Shown piece by piece: positions 1 to 7,971 of a stretch of DNA of 18,289 nt; within the stretch, counting starts at the first letter, position 1, and each line of letters begins with the position of its first letter. The stretch is from assembly GCA_017578085.1 (NCBI GenBank), contig PKQR01000030.1, positions 1 through 18,289 on the forward strand, given 5' to 3'. The translations under genes were made by a program, and so were the position numbers. The stretch is from Bacillota bacterium (lineage in GTDB: Bacteria > Bacillota > Limnochordia > Limnochordales > ZCTH02-B6). The notes below the pieces were generated by a model, which worked only from the letters and a program-made list of their open reading frames with translations, made no database searches and was not told the DNA's origin.

Positions 1-135
1 TCCGCGGCAAGGGGGACTTGCGGCCTGTTTGCGCCGTGACGGGAGGCCCTGGGTTTCCAATTCCTAGTAGCGGAACGCTTGGCGTCACCCCTCCGTGCGA
101 CCGTAGGTTAACGCGATCGACAATGTTTTAATAGG
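1..135. other. Left-edge region with no recognisable gene
   Basis: No start codon with a ribosome-binding site and no recognisable protein was found on either strand. One frame (from base 3) stays open until a stop at 129-131 but its translation shows no family character and it would end five bases before the -35 box. It contains a GTTAAC palindrome at 107-112. It may hold the tail of an upstream gene or be purely intergenic. Confidence 0.4.
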
Positions 136-165
136 TTGACTGCTCGGCGAACCCCGGCGTATAAT
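136..165 (+). promoter_or_regulatory. Sigma-A type promoter for the peptide-uptake operon
   Basis: A -35 box TTGACT (136-141, five of six consensus bases) is separated by 18 bp from a perfect -10 box TATAAT (160-165). The DNA just upstream (121-134) is AT-rich, which could act as an UP element. The predicted transcription start is near 172, giving a leader of about 110 nt before the first gene at 284. It is the clearest promoter in the window, and the following genes to 9306 are co-directional with short gaps, so it probably drives all of them. Confidence 0.85.
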
Positions 166-191
166 TCCCATTAACTTGTTCCCATTAACTT
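165..191 (+). repeat. Tandem 13-bp direct repeat over the transcription start, candidate operator
   Basis: The 13-mer TTCCCATTAACTT occurs at 165-177 and again, perfectly, at 179-191 with one base between (14-bp period). The first copy begins on the last base of the -10 box and spans the predicted start site; the second lies in the early leader. This is a position where a repressor would block the polymerase, so operator half-sites are plausible. A chance local duplication is the alternative. No regulator gene is present in the window. Confidence 0.6.
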
Positions 192-283
192 ACAGCCAGA
201 GCTAAACCCCATCTGCCGAGGTAAAACAAAGGGCAGCAGCGAATCAAGTCCCACTGCATTTTTCATGGAGGCGATGGCCGTTG

Positions 284-1681
284 ATGACTGATTTGGGAAA
301 GCGTCTCGGTGACGTGTATCGCATCATCGACAACAACCGGGACATGTACATTCAGTGGCTGCAGGAGTTGTGCCGGATCCCCAGCGTGGCCGCGCAAAAC
401 CGGTCCATGAAGGAAGCCGCGGAGCAGGTGAGGCGCTACCTGGAGGCGCTGGCGCAAGGCCCCGGGGCGGCCGGCAGCACGGTAAAAGTGATTCCCACGA
501 GCGGCTTTCCCGTGGTTTACGGTGAGTTCCCGGGCAAGAGCCCGCGCACGCTGTTGTTCTACAACCACTATGACGTACAGCCGGAAGACCCGGTGGAACT
601 GTGGCACTATCCCCCCTTTGGCGCCGAGATCCACGACGGCGTCATCTATGCCCGGGGAGTGGCCGACAACAAGGGCAACCTGGTCGCCCGCATCGCCGCG
701 GTTCACGCCCTCCAGCAGGCGTTGGGCGAGCTTCCCCTGCGGGTGAAGTTCGTCGTCGAGGGTGAGGAGGAGATCGGCAGCCTCCACCTGCCGGAGTTTT
801 GCCAGAACCACCCGGAGTTGCTGAAGGCCGACGGCTGCATCTGGGAGTTTGGCTACAAGGACGCCGACGGGCGCCTGCAGGTTTCCCTGGGCGTGAAGGG
901 GATGTTGTACGTCGAGCTCATCTGCCGTGGGGCGTCTCAAGACCTGCATTCCGCCAACGCGGCCATCGTGCCCAACCCTGCCTGGCGGCTGGTGCAGGCT
1001 CTCAACACCCTCAAGGATGCGACGACGGGCCGCGTGCTGATCGAAGGGTTTTACGACGACGTGGAGCCGCCCACCGAGGAGGATGAGGCCCTGCTGGCCC
1101 AGATGGCCTACAGCGAGGAGGCCATGAAGGAGCGGCTCAAGATCCGCGCGTTCGTCAACGGCGTGACCGGCCAAGACCTCAAGCGGCAGCTGGTCTTTTC
1201 ACCGACCTGCAACATCTGCGGCTTGACCTCCGGGTACCAGGGCGAAGGCACCAAGACGGTGCTGCCCAGCGTGGCCCGGGCCAAACTGGACTTCCGCCTG
1301 GTGCCCCGGCAAGATCCGCACAAGATCTTGGCCCAGCTCAAGGAGCACCTGCGGAAACACGGCTACGACGACATTGAGGTCATCGAGTGGGGCATGGAAC
1401 ATCCGGCGCGCACCCGGCCAGACGCCACCATCGTCCGCTCGGTGGTGGAAATGGCGGAAAAGGTGTATGGGCACGTGCCCAACGTCCAGCCCAGCTCGGC
1501 GGGCACCGGGCCCATGTACGAGGTCTGCCACCGCTTCGGCACCCCCGCGGTGTCGGTGGGTGTGGGTCACTTCGCATCCAATACCCACGCGCCCAACGAG
1601 AACATCCGCGTGGAGGATTTCGTGCAAGGCATCAAGATGATCGCCGCGGTCATGCTGGACTTCGCCGAGCGGGATCTGTGA
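284..1681 (+). CDS. M20 family dipeptidase (CNDP/PepV-like metallopeptidase)
   Basis: Predicted cytoplasmic two-zinc peptidase that hydrolyses dipeptides or similar amide-linked compounds. The M20 signature is complete: His95 in the HYDVQP motif, bridging Asp128 in GVADNKG, the general base/metal pair Glu162-Glu163 in EGEEEIGS, a likely acidic ligand at Glu188, His222 in DLHSAN from the dimerisation domain, and His435 near the C-terminus (SNTHAPNEN). The length of 465 aa is normal for dipeptidases of this branch. GGAGG at 267-271 sits 12 nt before ATG 284 and 9 nt before an in-frame TTG at 281, so either could be the start. There is no signal peptide. It is the first gene after the promoter at 136-165 and ends 25 nt before the next gene. 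The exact substrate cannot be read from sequence. Confidence 0.93.
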   Translation: MTDLGKRLGDVYRIIDNNRDMYIQWLQELCRIPSVAAQNRSMKEAAEQVRRYLEALAQGPGAAGSTVKVIPTSGFPVVYGEFPGKSPRTLLFYNHYDVQPEDPVELWHYPPFGAEIHDGVIYARGVADNKGNLVARIAAVHALQQALGELPLRVKFVVEGEEEIGSLHLPEFCQNHPELLKADGCIWEFGYKDADGRLQVSLGVKGMLYVELICRGASQDLHSANAAIVPNPAWRLVQALNTLKDATTGRVLIEGFYDDVEPPTEEDEALLAQMAYSEEAMKERLKIRAFVNGVTGQDLKRQLVFSPTCNICGLTSGYQGEGTKTVLPSVARAKLDFRLVPRQDPHKILAQLKEHLRKHGYDDIEVIEWGMEHPARTRPDATIVRSVVEMAEKVYGHVPNVQPSSAGTGPMYEVCHRFGTPAVSVGVGHFASNTHAPNENIRVEDFVQGIKMIAAVMLDFAERDL

Positions 1682-1706
1682 CCCGGGCCTGAGGTGATAC
1701 AAGCCG

Positions 1707-3110
1707 ATGCAGAGCCGCACGCCCCCATCGCAGCAGTCGTCGTGGGATCGGTTTGAAGCCTTCGTCGCCCAGGTGATGCAGGCCGAGCAGGTGCCGGCGG
1801 TGAGTGTCGCCTTTGCCCGGGACGGCGAGATCGTGTACGCCCGCGGGTTTGGGTGGCAGGACCGGGAAAAGGGCATCGAGGCCGATGCCGCCACCGTCTA
1901 CGGGGTCGCTTCGGTCACCAAGTCCTTCACCGCGGTTGCCATCTTGCAACTTGAGGAGGCGGGGAAGCTCTCGGTCCACGATCCGGTGCGGCGGCACCTG
2001 CCCGAGTTCCGGGTGTCCGATCCGAACGCCACCGAGCGCATTACCCTGCATCACCTGCTTTCCCACACCAGCGGCCTGCCGCCGTTGCCGGTCCGGCGGG
2101 GCGGGCAGCTGCAGGCCCATCCCGAGCGGCCGCCGCGGCCCATCCCCCGGTCCGTGGACGACCTGCTGGCGTATCTGGCCGAAGAGCCCTACGAAATGCT
2201 GGCGGCCCCAGGCGAGACGTTCAGCTACTCCAACGAAGGGTACGCGTTGCTGGGGGCCGTCATCGAACGGGTGAGCGGCGAGCCGTTCGCGGCCTACGTG
2301 GAGCGCCGCATCCTGCAGCCTCTGGGGATGCGGCGGTCCACCATCGAGACGGAAGTGGTGGAGCGGTTCCCGTCCGTCGCGCAGCTCTACGTGCGCAGCG
2401 AAGAGCAGCCGGAGCTGGTGGTGGCCGATCCGGGCTGGCCCGAGTGGGGCCCTTACAAGGCCTCCGGGGCGCTGCGCTCGAACGTGCTGGACATGATCCG
2501 TTACTTGTCCTGCTTCGTGGCCGGCGGCCGGGCGGGCGATGCGGTATTGTTGCGGCCCGAAACCGTGGAGCGCATGCGCCGCCCTGTCATTGAGTACGTG
2601 CCCGGGTTCCACTACGCATACGGGCTGCAGGTGCGCCCGCTGGCTCCCGGCCTCACGGCCGTCGGCCACGGGGGAAACCAGAAAGGCATCGCCGCTTTCG
2701 CCGGCTACGTGCCGGAAAAAGGTGTCTGCGGCGTCGTGCTCGCCAACTTGATCCGGGTTCCCTGCGCCGACATCTGGGAGGCCGGCATCCGGGCGCTGCT
2801 GGGGCTTGAGCCCGCGGCCGAGGAGCCGCCGGCGAACCCGCCTGCGGATGTCAACTGGCAGGAGTACGCCGGCGTGTTTTGCTCGGACGAAGGCATGGAG
2901 CTGCGCATCCGGGCGGCGGAAGATGGGCGGGGCCTGGTGGCGGAGTCCGAAGGCGTCGCCAGCCCGGCGCGTTGGCTGGGGCCCGACTTCTTTGAGATGC
3001 GCATCCGCGCGCGCCGGGAAGAGTTCCTCTTCTTGCGTGATGCAGAAGGCAACATTTCCGCCGTACGCTACCACCTGCGCGTGTTGCGCAAGGTGAGCGC
3101 CAACCTGTAA
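1707..3110 (+). CDS. Serine hydrolase of the beta-lactamase / D-aminopeptidase fold
   Basis: Penicillin-binding-protein-like serine hydrolase, a family that includes class C beta-lactamases, D-aminopeptidases, D-stereospecific peptidases and esterases. The three active-site motifs are present: Ser69-Val-Thr-Lys72 (SxxK), Tyr174-Ser-Asn176 (YxN) and His321-Gly-Gly323 (the HxG equivalent of KTG). Residues from about 375 to 467 form an extra C-terminal domain, as in family members annotated as beta-lactamase-related. No signal peptide is visible, which argues against a periplasmic antibiotic resistance enzyme and for intracellular cleavage of a small amide or ester. GAGGTGAT at 1691-1698 lies 8 nt before ATG 1707. 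Its place between an M20 dipeptidase and a peptide-binding protein suggests it acts on imported peptides, possibly with D-residues; that is inference. Confidence 0.88.
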   Translation: MQSRTPPSQQSSWDRFEAFVAQVMQAEQVPAVSVAFARDGEIVYARGFGWQDREKGIEADAATVYGVASVTKSFTAVAILQLEEAGKLSVHDPVRRHLPEFRVSDPNATERITLHHLLSHTSGLPPLPVRRGGQLQAHPERPPRPIPRSVDDLLAYLAEEPYEMLAAPGETFSYSNEGYALLGAVIERVSGEPFAAYVERRILQPLGMRRSTIETEVVERFPSVAQLYVRSEEQPELVVADPGWPEWGPYKASGALRSNVLDMIRYLSCFVAGGRAGDAVLLRPETVERMRRPVIEYVPGFHYAYGLQVRPLAPGLTAVGHGGNQKGIAAFAGYVPEKGVCGVVLANLIRVPCADIWEAGIRALLGLEPAAEEPPANPPADVNWQEYAGVFCSDEGMELRIRAAEDGRGLVAESEGVASPARWLGPDFFEMRIRARREEFLFLRDAEGNISAVRYHLRVLRKVSANL

Positions 3111-3206
3111 AAGGGGGCTGGGTCGGGAACAGAATCGGAAACAGCAGCGAACCGGTTTTGGAATGCGTTTTCTGAAATCGTCGCAGGGAAAGCGAGGGCG
3201 ATTCTG

Positions 3207-4775
3207 ATGAAGGCACAGCGCTTGAACAGCTACCCAGTGCTTACAGCGCTTCTTCTTGCCGTGTTCTTGGCTCTGTCGGGACAAGCGTGGGCGCAAGTGC
3301 CCCAAGTGTTGGTCGTGGCCCTGGAAACCGACGTGGTGCAGTTTGACCCCATTAAGATCCAGGACGAGACCACCAGCCAGGTGGCTTATCAGATTTATGA
3401 GCACCTGATCAACCGCACCGTTGACGGTGGCCTTGAGCCGGCCCTGGCCGTCTCGTGGGAGAGCGACCCCACGGGCAAGGTGTGGACGTTCCACCTGCGG
3501 CGGGGCGTTCGTTTCCACGACGGGTCGCCCTTCAACGCCCACGTCGTCAAGTGGCACTTCGAGCGGGCCCTGGGACCGGAGAGCTGGTTCCAGACGCAGT
3601 TCAGCATCATTGACCGCGTCGAGGCGCCCGATGACTACACGGTCGTCTTCTACCTCAAGGAAGCCAACGCGGCGTTCCTTGAGCAGGTGATCTTGACCAA
3701 CGCCGGCTACATCCCGAGCAAGAAGGCCTTTGAGGAAAAGGGCGACGCGTTCGCCTTCGAGCCCGTCGGCACCGGGCCCTTCAAGTGGGATACGTGGGTC
3801 AAGGGCCAGCGGGTGGAGCTGGTGCGCAACGACGACTGGTGGGGCAACGGACCCAAGCTGGACAAGGTCGTCTTCCGCGTGATCCCTGAGGCCAACACCC
3901 AGGTCATCGAGCTGGAGACCGGCGGCGTGCACATCATCAGCCGCGCGCCCCAGTCGGACATGGAGCGGCTGGAGCGGAATCCCAACATCGTGGTCCTCAA
4001 TCGCCCGGCCTACCGCATCCGGGCCCTGGAGTTCAATGTGACGCGGCCGCCCTTTGACGACGTCCGCGTCCGCCAGGCGATCCAGCACGCGGTGGATATG
4101 CGGCTGATCGTGAGCGCGCTGGCGGAGCCCTTGGTCGTATACTCGGATTCGGTGGTGCCCATGGCCTCGTGGGCTTATCCGGGCGAGGGCGTCCTGCCCA
4201 ACTACCCGTACAACCCCGAGCGGGCCGCACAGCTGCTGACGGAAGCCGGCTATGTGCGCAACGCCCAGGGGCGGTGGGTGAAGGACGGCCAGCCGCTGCG
4301 GGTCGTCATCCACTCCTCCGACAACCGCTACTTCGCGGATACCGACATCTCCGCAGCGGTCGCGAACCAGCTCAACCGCTTCGGCATTGAGGCGACCGTG
4401 CGGGTGATGGAGTGGGCGGCGTACCTGGAGGAGGTCCGCAACGGCCAGTTCCAGCTCGCCTTCCTCGGGTGGAACCAGTCCAGCCCCGAGCCGTCCCTCT
4501 TCACCGACGCCAAGGCCAAGACCGGCGGGCGCGCCAACTTCGGCGGCTACTACGATCCGAGGCTGGACGCGGTCCTCGACCAGGCGCTGCGGGTCGCCGA
4601 CCAGGAGCAGCGGAAACAGCTCTACCTGGAGGCGCAGCGCATCATCAACGAGAACGCCTGGTTCTTCTGGGTCGGTAACGAGTCGCGGACCTGGATCTTC
4701 CGCAAGGAAGTGCAAGGGTACAACCCGAGCCCGTCCTTGCCCTACACCTATACCGACATCGTGATCGCGCGGTAG
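3207..4775 (+). CDS. Peptide ABC transporter substrate-binding protein (SBP family 5)
   Basis: Extracytoplasmic solute receptor of the DppA/OppA/nickel-binding family, 522 aa, a usual length. The N-terminus is a Sec signal peptide: Lys/Arg in the first five residues, a hydrophobic core at 11-23, and an AWA cleavage site after residue 29. There is no lipobox cysteine, which is unusual for a Gram-positive receptor. The mature part shows family-5 hallmarks, including YEHL near residue 65, the WTFHLRRGVRFHDG block near 94-107 and VGTGPF near 186-191. ATG 3207 follows a GCGAGGG ribosome-binding site. It lies 96 nt after the serine hydrolase and 86 nt before the permeases, and a strong hairpin follows its stop codon. 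Expected partners are the two permeases downstream. Confidence 0.95.
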   Translation: MKAQRLNSYPVLTALLLAVFLALSGQAWAQVPQVLVVALETDVVQFDPIKIQDETTSQVAYQIYEHLINRTVDGGLEPALAVSWESDPTGKVWTFHLRRGVRFHDGSPFNAHVVKWHFERALGPESWFQTQFSIIDRVEAPDDYTVVFYLKEANAAFLEQVILTNAGYIPSKKAFEEKGDAFAFEPVGTGPFKWDTWVKGQRVELVRNDDWWGNGPKLDKVVFRVIPEANTQVIELETGGVHIISRAPQSDMERLERNPNIVVLNRPAYRIRALEFNVTRPPFDDVRVRQAIQHAVDMRLIVSALAEPLVVYSDSVVPMASWAYPGEGVLPNYPYNPERAAQLLTEAGYVRNAQGRWVKDGQPLRVVIHSSDNRYFADTDISAAVANQLNRFGIEATVRVMEWAAYLEEVRNGQFQLAFLGWNQSSPEPSLFTDAKAKTGGRANFGGYYDPRLDAVLDQALRVADQEQRKQLYLEAQRIINENAWFFWVGNESRTWIFRKEVQGYNPSPSLPYTYTDIVIAR

Positions 4776-4814
4776 GCGGTCCAGGCGGCCGGTCGTTTCG
4801 CCTGCCGAACGCCT

Positions 4815-4846
4815 AGGAGGTGGAGGGGATTCCCCCTCCACCTCCT
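4815..4846 (+). promoter_or_regulatory. Perfect 14-bp inter-gene hairpin downstream of the receptor gene
   Basis: The arms AGGAGGTGGAGGGG (4815-4828) and CCCCTCCACCTCCT (4833-4846) are exact reverse complements with a 4-nt loop (4829-4832). No run of T follows, so it is not a classical intrinsic terminator. Its place between an abundant-receptor gene and its permeases is where RNA-stabilising or partially terminating stem-loops are often found. The right arm includes CACCTCCTT (4839-4847), identical to the anti-Shine-Dalgarno tail of bacterial 16S rRNA, and the left arm includes a full Shine-Dalgarno sequence. The permease ribosome-binding site GGGGAGG (4848-4854) begins two bases after the stem. 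Confidence 0.75.
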
Positions 4847-4861
4847 TGGGGAGGATGAGGC

Positions 4862-5803
4862 TTGTCCCAGTACGTGGCGCGCAAGCTGTTAAGCTCTATC
4901 CTGGTACTCCTGGGCGTGTCCGTGGCCGTGTTCCTCATTCTCCACCTCAGCCCAGGGGACCCGGCCCGCTTGCTGGCCGGCCCCGAGGCCTACGAGGAGG
5001 ACATCGCCGCCATCCGGGAGCGCCTGGGCTTGAACGATCCTTTGCACGTGCAGTACGGACGGTTTCTCATGGGGGTCCTCCGGCTGGACCTGGGCACTTC
5101 GTTTCGCACGGGCCGGCCGGTCATCCAGGAGATCGCGGCCCGCTTCCCGCACACCGTGGAGCTGGCGGTGGCCAGCCTCCTTTGGTCGTTGCCGGTGGGC
5201 ATCGCCATCGGTGTGTTTGCCGCGAGGCGGCCCAATTCGCCGGGTGATGGGCTCGCCATGGGCATGGCGCTGTTGGGGGTTTCCATGCCCACTTTCTGGC
5301 TCGGACTGCTTTTAATGTTGTTTTTCTCCTATCACCTGGGCTGGCTGCCCGCGTCGGGCCGCGGCGGTTCGCCGCTCACATGGGAAGGGCTGCGCACCAT
5401 CATCATGCCTGCCCTGACCCTCGGAAGCCCGGCGGCGGCCGTTTTCGCCCGCATCACCCGGTCAAGCATGCTGCAGGTCTTGGACCTGGATTACATCCGC
5501 ACGGCCCGGGCCAAAGGCTTGTCGGAATGGCGGGTGACCTACCGCCATGCCCTGCGCAACGCCTTGATCCCGGTGATCACGATGGCGGGCTTGCAGTTCG
5601 GCAGCCTTTTGGGCGGCGCCCTCGTGACCGAGCAGGTCTTTGCCTGGCCGGGCATTGGGACCTTGTTGGTTAATGCGATTGTGTCCCGGGACTACCCGGT
5701 GGTGCAGGGCTGCATTTTGGTCATCGCGGCCGCTTTTGTGCTCGTAAACCTGGCGGTCGACTTGCTGTATTCGCTGGTCGATCCCCGAATCACATACAGT
5801 TAG
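4862..5803 (+). CDS. Peptide ABC transporter permease, DppB-like
   Basis: Integral membrane subunit of a peptide/nickel importer, 313 aa. The N-terminus (about residues 9-29) is a transmembrane helix followed by the family motif LSPGDPA and a large external loop. More hydrophobic segments lie near 100-120, 133-157 and 230-255, and a last one near 285-305. The cytoplasmic EAA loop that contacts the ATPase is seen at about 210-238, beginning DYIRTARAKGL. The start is TTG 4862, 7 nt after GGGGAGG (4848-4854); the nearby ATG at 4855 is out of frame. It ends four bases before the DppC-like permease and should form a heterodimer with it. Confidence 0.95.
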   Translation: MSQYVARKLLSSILVLLGVSVAVFLILHLSPGDPARLLAGPEAYEEDIAAIRERLGLNDPLHVQYGRFLMGVLRLDLGTSFRTGRPVIQEIAARFPHTVELAVASLLWSLPVGIAIGVFAARRPNSPGDGLAMGMALLGVSMPTFWLGLLLMLFFSYHLGWLPASGRGGSPLTWEGLRTIIMPALTLGSPAAAVFARITRSSMLQVLDLDYIRTARAKGLSEWRVTYRHALRNALIPVITMAGLQFGSLLGGALVTEQVFAWPGIGTLLVNAIVSRDYPVVQGCILVIAAAFVLVNLAVDLLYSLVDPRITYS

Positions 5804-5806
5804 TGG

Positions 5807-6658
5807 TTGGTAGCCGTGCAGGTACTGAAACGTTTGCTGCGACACCGTTCGGCCCGCGCTGGCGGGCTGCTGCTCACACTGATCATTTTGATGGCGGTTT
5901 TCGCGGACGTCATTGCCCCCAACGGCTATGACGACCAGGACCTCCTTGCGCGGCTCAAGCCGCCGTCCAAGGAGCACTGGATGGGCACCGACCAGCTGGG
6001 CCGGAGCATCTTTGACCGGATCGTGTGGGGCGCCCGCATCTCCCTGATGGTCGGGATTGTGGCCACCGCCATCAGCCTTGTGCTGGGCACGGCTCTCGGG
6101 CTTGTGTCCGGCTATTACGGCGGTTGGGTGGACCGCATCATCATGGGCGTGATGGAGGTCTTGCTGGCGTTCCCCGGGATTTTGCTGGCGATCGCCGTGG
6201 TGTCCATCTTCGGTCCGGGGCTGAACAACGTGATGCTCGCGGTCGGCATCGCGCACGTGCCCCAATTTGCCCGCATGGCCCGCGGGGCGACGCTGTCCGC
6301 GAAGGCCATGGACTTCGTGGAAGCGGAGCGGGCCATCGGCGCGAGCAACGCCCGCATCCTGTGGGTGCACATCTTGCCCAACATCGTAGGCCCCATTGTG
6401 GTGTTGTCCACCTTGAGCGTGGGCACGTCCATCTTGTCGGCGGCGGGCCTCAGCTTCCTTGGACTTGGAGCGCAGCCGCCGGTGCCTGACTGGGGCGGCA
6501 TGATCAGCCAAGGGCGTCAATTCCTGCGCACGGCCTGGTGGGTGGGGGTGTTCCCCGGCCTGGCCATTTTGGTGACGGTGCTGGGCTTCAACCTCTTGGG
6601 CGACGGCCTGCGGGACGCTCTCGACCCCCGCATGCGGCTGAACAAGAACCAAGGATAA
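5807..6658 (+). CDS. Peptide ABC transporter permease, DppC-like
   Basis: Second membrane subunit of the importer, 283 aa. It has an N-terminal helix (about 19-36), the DppC-family motif WMGTDQLGRS (58-67), and an EAA loop at about 171-192 (EAERAIGAS). The conserved LSFLGLG segment follows near 222. No convincing ribosome-binding site precedes the start. TTG 5807 is three bases after the upstream stop codon, and GTG 5816 is an in-frame alternative. Translation is therefore probably coupled to the DppB-like gene. No ATPase gene (DppD/DppF type) follows, so the transporter must borrow ATPases encoded elsewhere. Confidence 0.94.
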   Translation: MVAVQVLKRLLRHRSARAGGLLLTLIILMAVFADVIAPNGYDDQDLLARLKPPSKEHWMGTDQLGRSIFDRIVWGARISLMVGIVATAISLVLGTALGLVSGYYGGWVDRIIMGVMEVLLAFPGILLAIAVVSIFGPGLNNVMLAVGIAHVPQFARMARGATLSAKAMDFVEAERAIGASNARILWVHILPNIVGPIVVLSTLSVGTSILSAAGLSFLGLGAQPPVPDWGGMISQGRQFLRTAWWVGVFPGLAILVTVLGFNLLGDGLRDALDPRMRLNKNQG

Positions 6659-6722
6659 TCCCGCACTTAAGAACATCCTGGTTCCTGGACCAACGGGGCG
6701 AAAACGGAAGGTGGAATCCGGC

Positions 6723-7949
6723 GTGAACGGTCTTGACCCCGCCGCACAGGCGGTCGAGCGGGCGTTCCAGTCGCCCACTTACCGGGCGATGGAACGCTGG
6801 ATCGATGAGCACCAGTCGGAATACATCCAGCAGCTGATCGCCGTCACCGAGGTGCCGGCGCCGCCCTTTAAGGAAGAGGCGCGGGCTCGTTTCGTGGCTG
6901 ACGCGTTCCGGCAGGCAGGGCTGAGCGACGTCTCCATCGACGAGGAAGGCAATGTGGTCGCCATCTACCCGGCCGGCGACAGCCAAGCGGGGACAGGCGT
7001 CCCGGGCGCCGGGGACGTGCTGGTGATAAGCGCCCATTTGGATACGGTTTTCCCGGAGGGCACCGATACCCGGGTCCGGCGGGAGGGCGACAGGCTCTAT
7101 GCCCCGGGCGTCGGCGACAACAGCGCCCACGTGGCGGCCCTGCTGTTTATCGCGCGGGGCTTGCTTCAGGCGGGCTTCCGGCCGCGGCGGGACATCGTCT
7201 TCCTGGCCAACGTCGGCGAGGAAGGGCTGGGCAACCTGCGGGGCATGCGCTACTTCTACCAGCGCGGCCTGGGCGCCCAGCGCCGGGTTGCGGCCACCTT
7301 GGTATTGGATGGCGGGATCGGTTTCTTGGGCACCGAAGCGGTGGGCAGCCGGCGCCTGTCGGTCACCTATACCGGGCCCGGCGGCCATTCCTGGAGCGAC
7401 TTTGGCCGGCCCAGCGCGGTGCACGCCTTAGGCCGGGCCATCGCGGCCATCGCGCAGCTCAAGGTGCCCAAAGATCCTAAGACCACCTTCAACGTGGGCA
7501 CCGTGAGCGGGGGCACCGCGGTCAACGCCATCGCCGAGCAGGCGAATATGGTGGTGGATATGCGGTCTGTGGACGGCGCCGCCCTGGCGCAGCTGGAGGA
7601 GGCCGTGCGGCGGGCCATTGAGACCGCGGCGAAAGAAGAGCAAAACATCGACGTGAAGATCGACGTCGTCGGCGAGCGGCCGGGAGGCCGGATCGACCCG
7701 GACCACCCGCTGGTGCGGCTGGTGGAGGGGGCCGCGGAGCGCCTCGGCTTCCAATTGACCCGCGAGGCCAACAGCACCGACGCCAACATCCCCCTCTCCT
7801 TGGGCTTGCCGGCGGTCGTCTTTGGCATCAAGAAGTCTGGCGGCACCCACACATTGCAGGAATATATCGAAGTCCCGTCCGTGTGGGGCGGGCTCCGGCT
7901 GGCCGTTTTGGCGCTGCTAAGCACCGAGCTGTGGTTGGCGGGAAACTAG
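6723..7949 (+). CDS. M20 family metallopeptidase (tripeptidase / ArgE-DapE-like)
   Basis: Second two-zinc M20 peptidase of the operon, 408 aa, clearly diverged from the first. Metal and catalytic positions are His105 and Asp107 (SAHLDTVF), bridging Asp132 (GVGDNSA), the base/metal pair Glu166-Glu167 (ANVGEEGLGN) and His376 (GGTHTLQEY). The middle part, from GGHSW onward, is the dimerisation domain. There is no signal peptide, so it acts in the cytoplasm. GTG 6723 is preferred because GGAAGGTGG (6706-6714) lies 8 nt upstream; an in-frame GTG at 6711 falls inside that ribosome-binding site. It starts 64 nt after the DppC-like permease and ends 22 nt before the CapA-like gene. Family members cleave tripeptides, acyl-amino acids or carbamoyl groups; the substrate is not determined. 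Confidence 0.92.
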   Translation: MNGLDPAAQAVERAFQSPTYRAMERWIDEHQSEYIQQLIAVTEVPAPPFKEEARARFVADAFRQAGLSDVSIDEEGNVVAIYPAGDSQAGTGVPGAGDVLVISAHLDTVFPEGTDTRVRREGDRLYAPGVGDNSAHVAALLFIARGLLQAGFRPRRDIVFLANVGEEGLGNLRGMRYFYQRGLGAQRRVAATLVLDGGIGFLGTEAVGSRRLSVTYTGPGGHSWSDFGRPSAVHALGRAIAAIAQLKVPKDPKTTFNVGTVSGGTAVNAIAEQANMVVDMRSVDGAALAQLEEAVRRAIETAAKEEQNIDVKIDVVGERPGGRIDPDHPLVRLVEGAAERLGFQLTREANSTDANIPLSLGLPAVVFGIKKSGGTHTLQEYIEVPSVWGGLRLAVLALLSTELWLAGN

Positions 7950-7971
7950 AAGCGAACGGAGGTTTGCGCCG

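Noticed and set aside
3..131. Open frame at the left edge as the tail of an upstream gene
   Set aside because: Only 42 codons, no recognisable similarity, and its stop is five bases from the -35 box; not enough to call.
172..283. A riboswitch or T-box in the operon leader
   Set aside because: Only a weak 5-bp stem (213-217 with 232-236) was seen and no known riboswitch or T-box motif.
1707..3110. The serine hydrolase as an antibiotic-resistance beta-lactamase
   Set aside because: There is no signal peptide, it has an extra C-terminal domain and lies in a peptide-uptake operon; the shared SxxK/YxN/HxG motifs are found in many non-resistance hydrolases.
1650..4841. A 1063-codon open frame on the - strand opposite the serine hydrolase and receptor genes
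   Set aside because: It mirrors the codon structure of three strongly supported + strand genes in GC-rich DNA, has no domain character and is rich in His, Arg and Gly as antisense frames are.
4815..4846. The inter-gene hairpin as an intrinsic terminator
   Set aside because: No T-run follows the stem; the next bases are G-rich and contain the permease ribosome-binding site.
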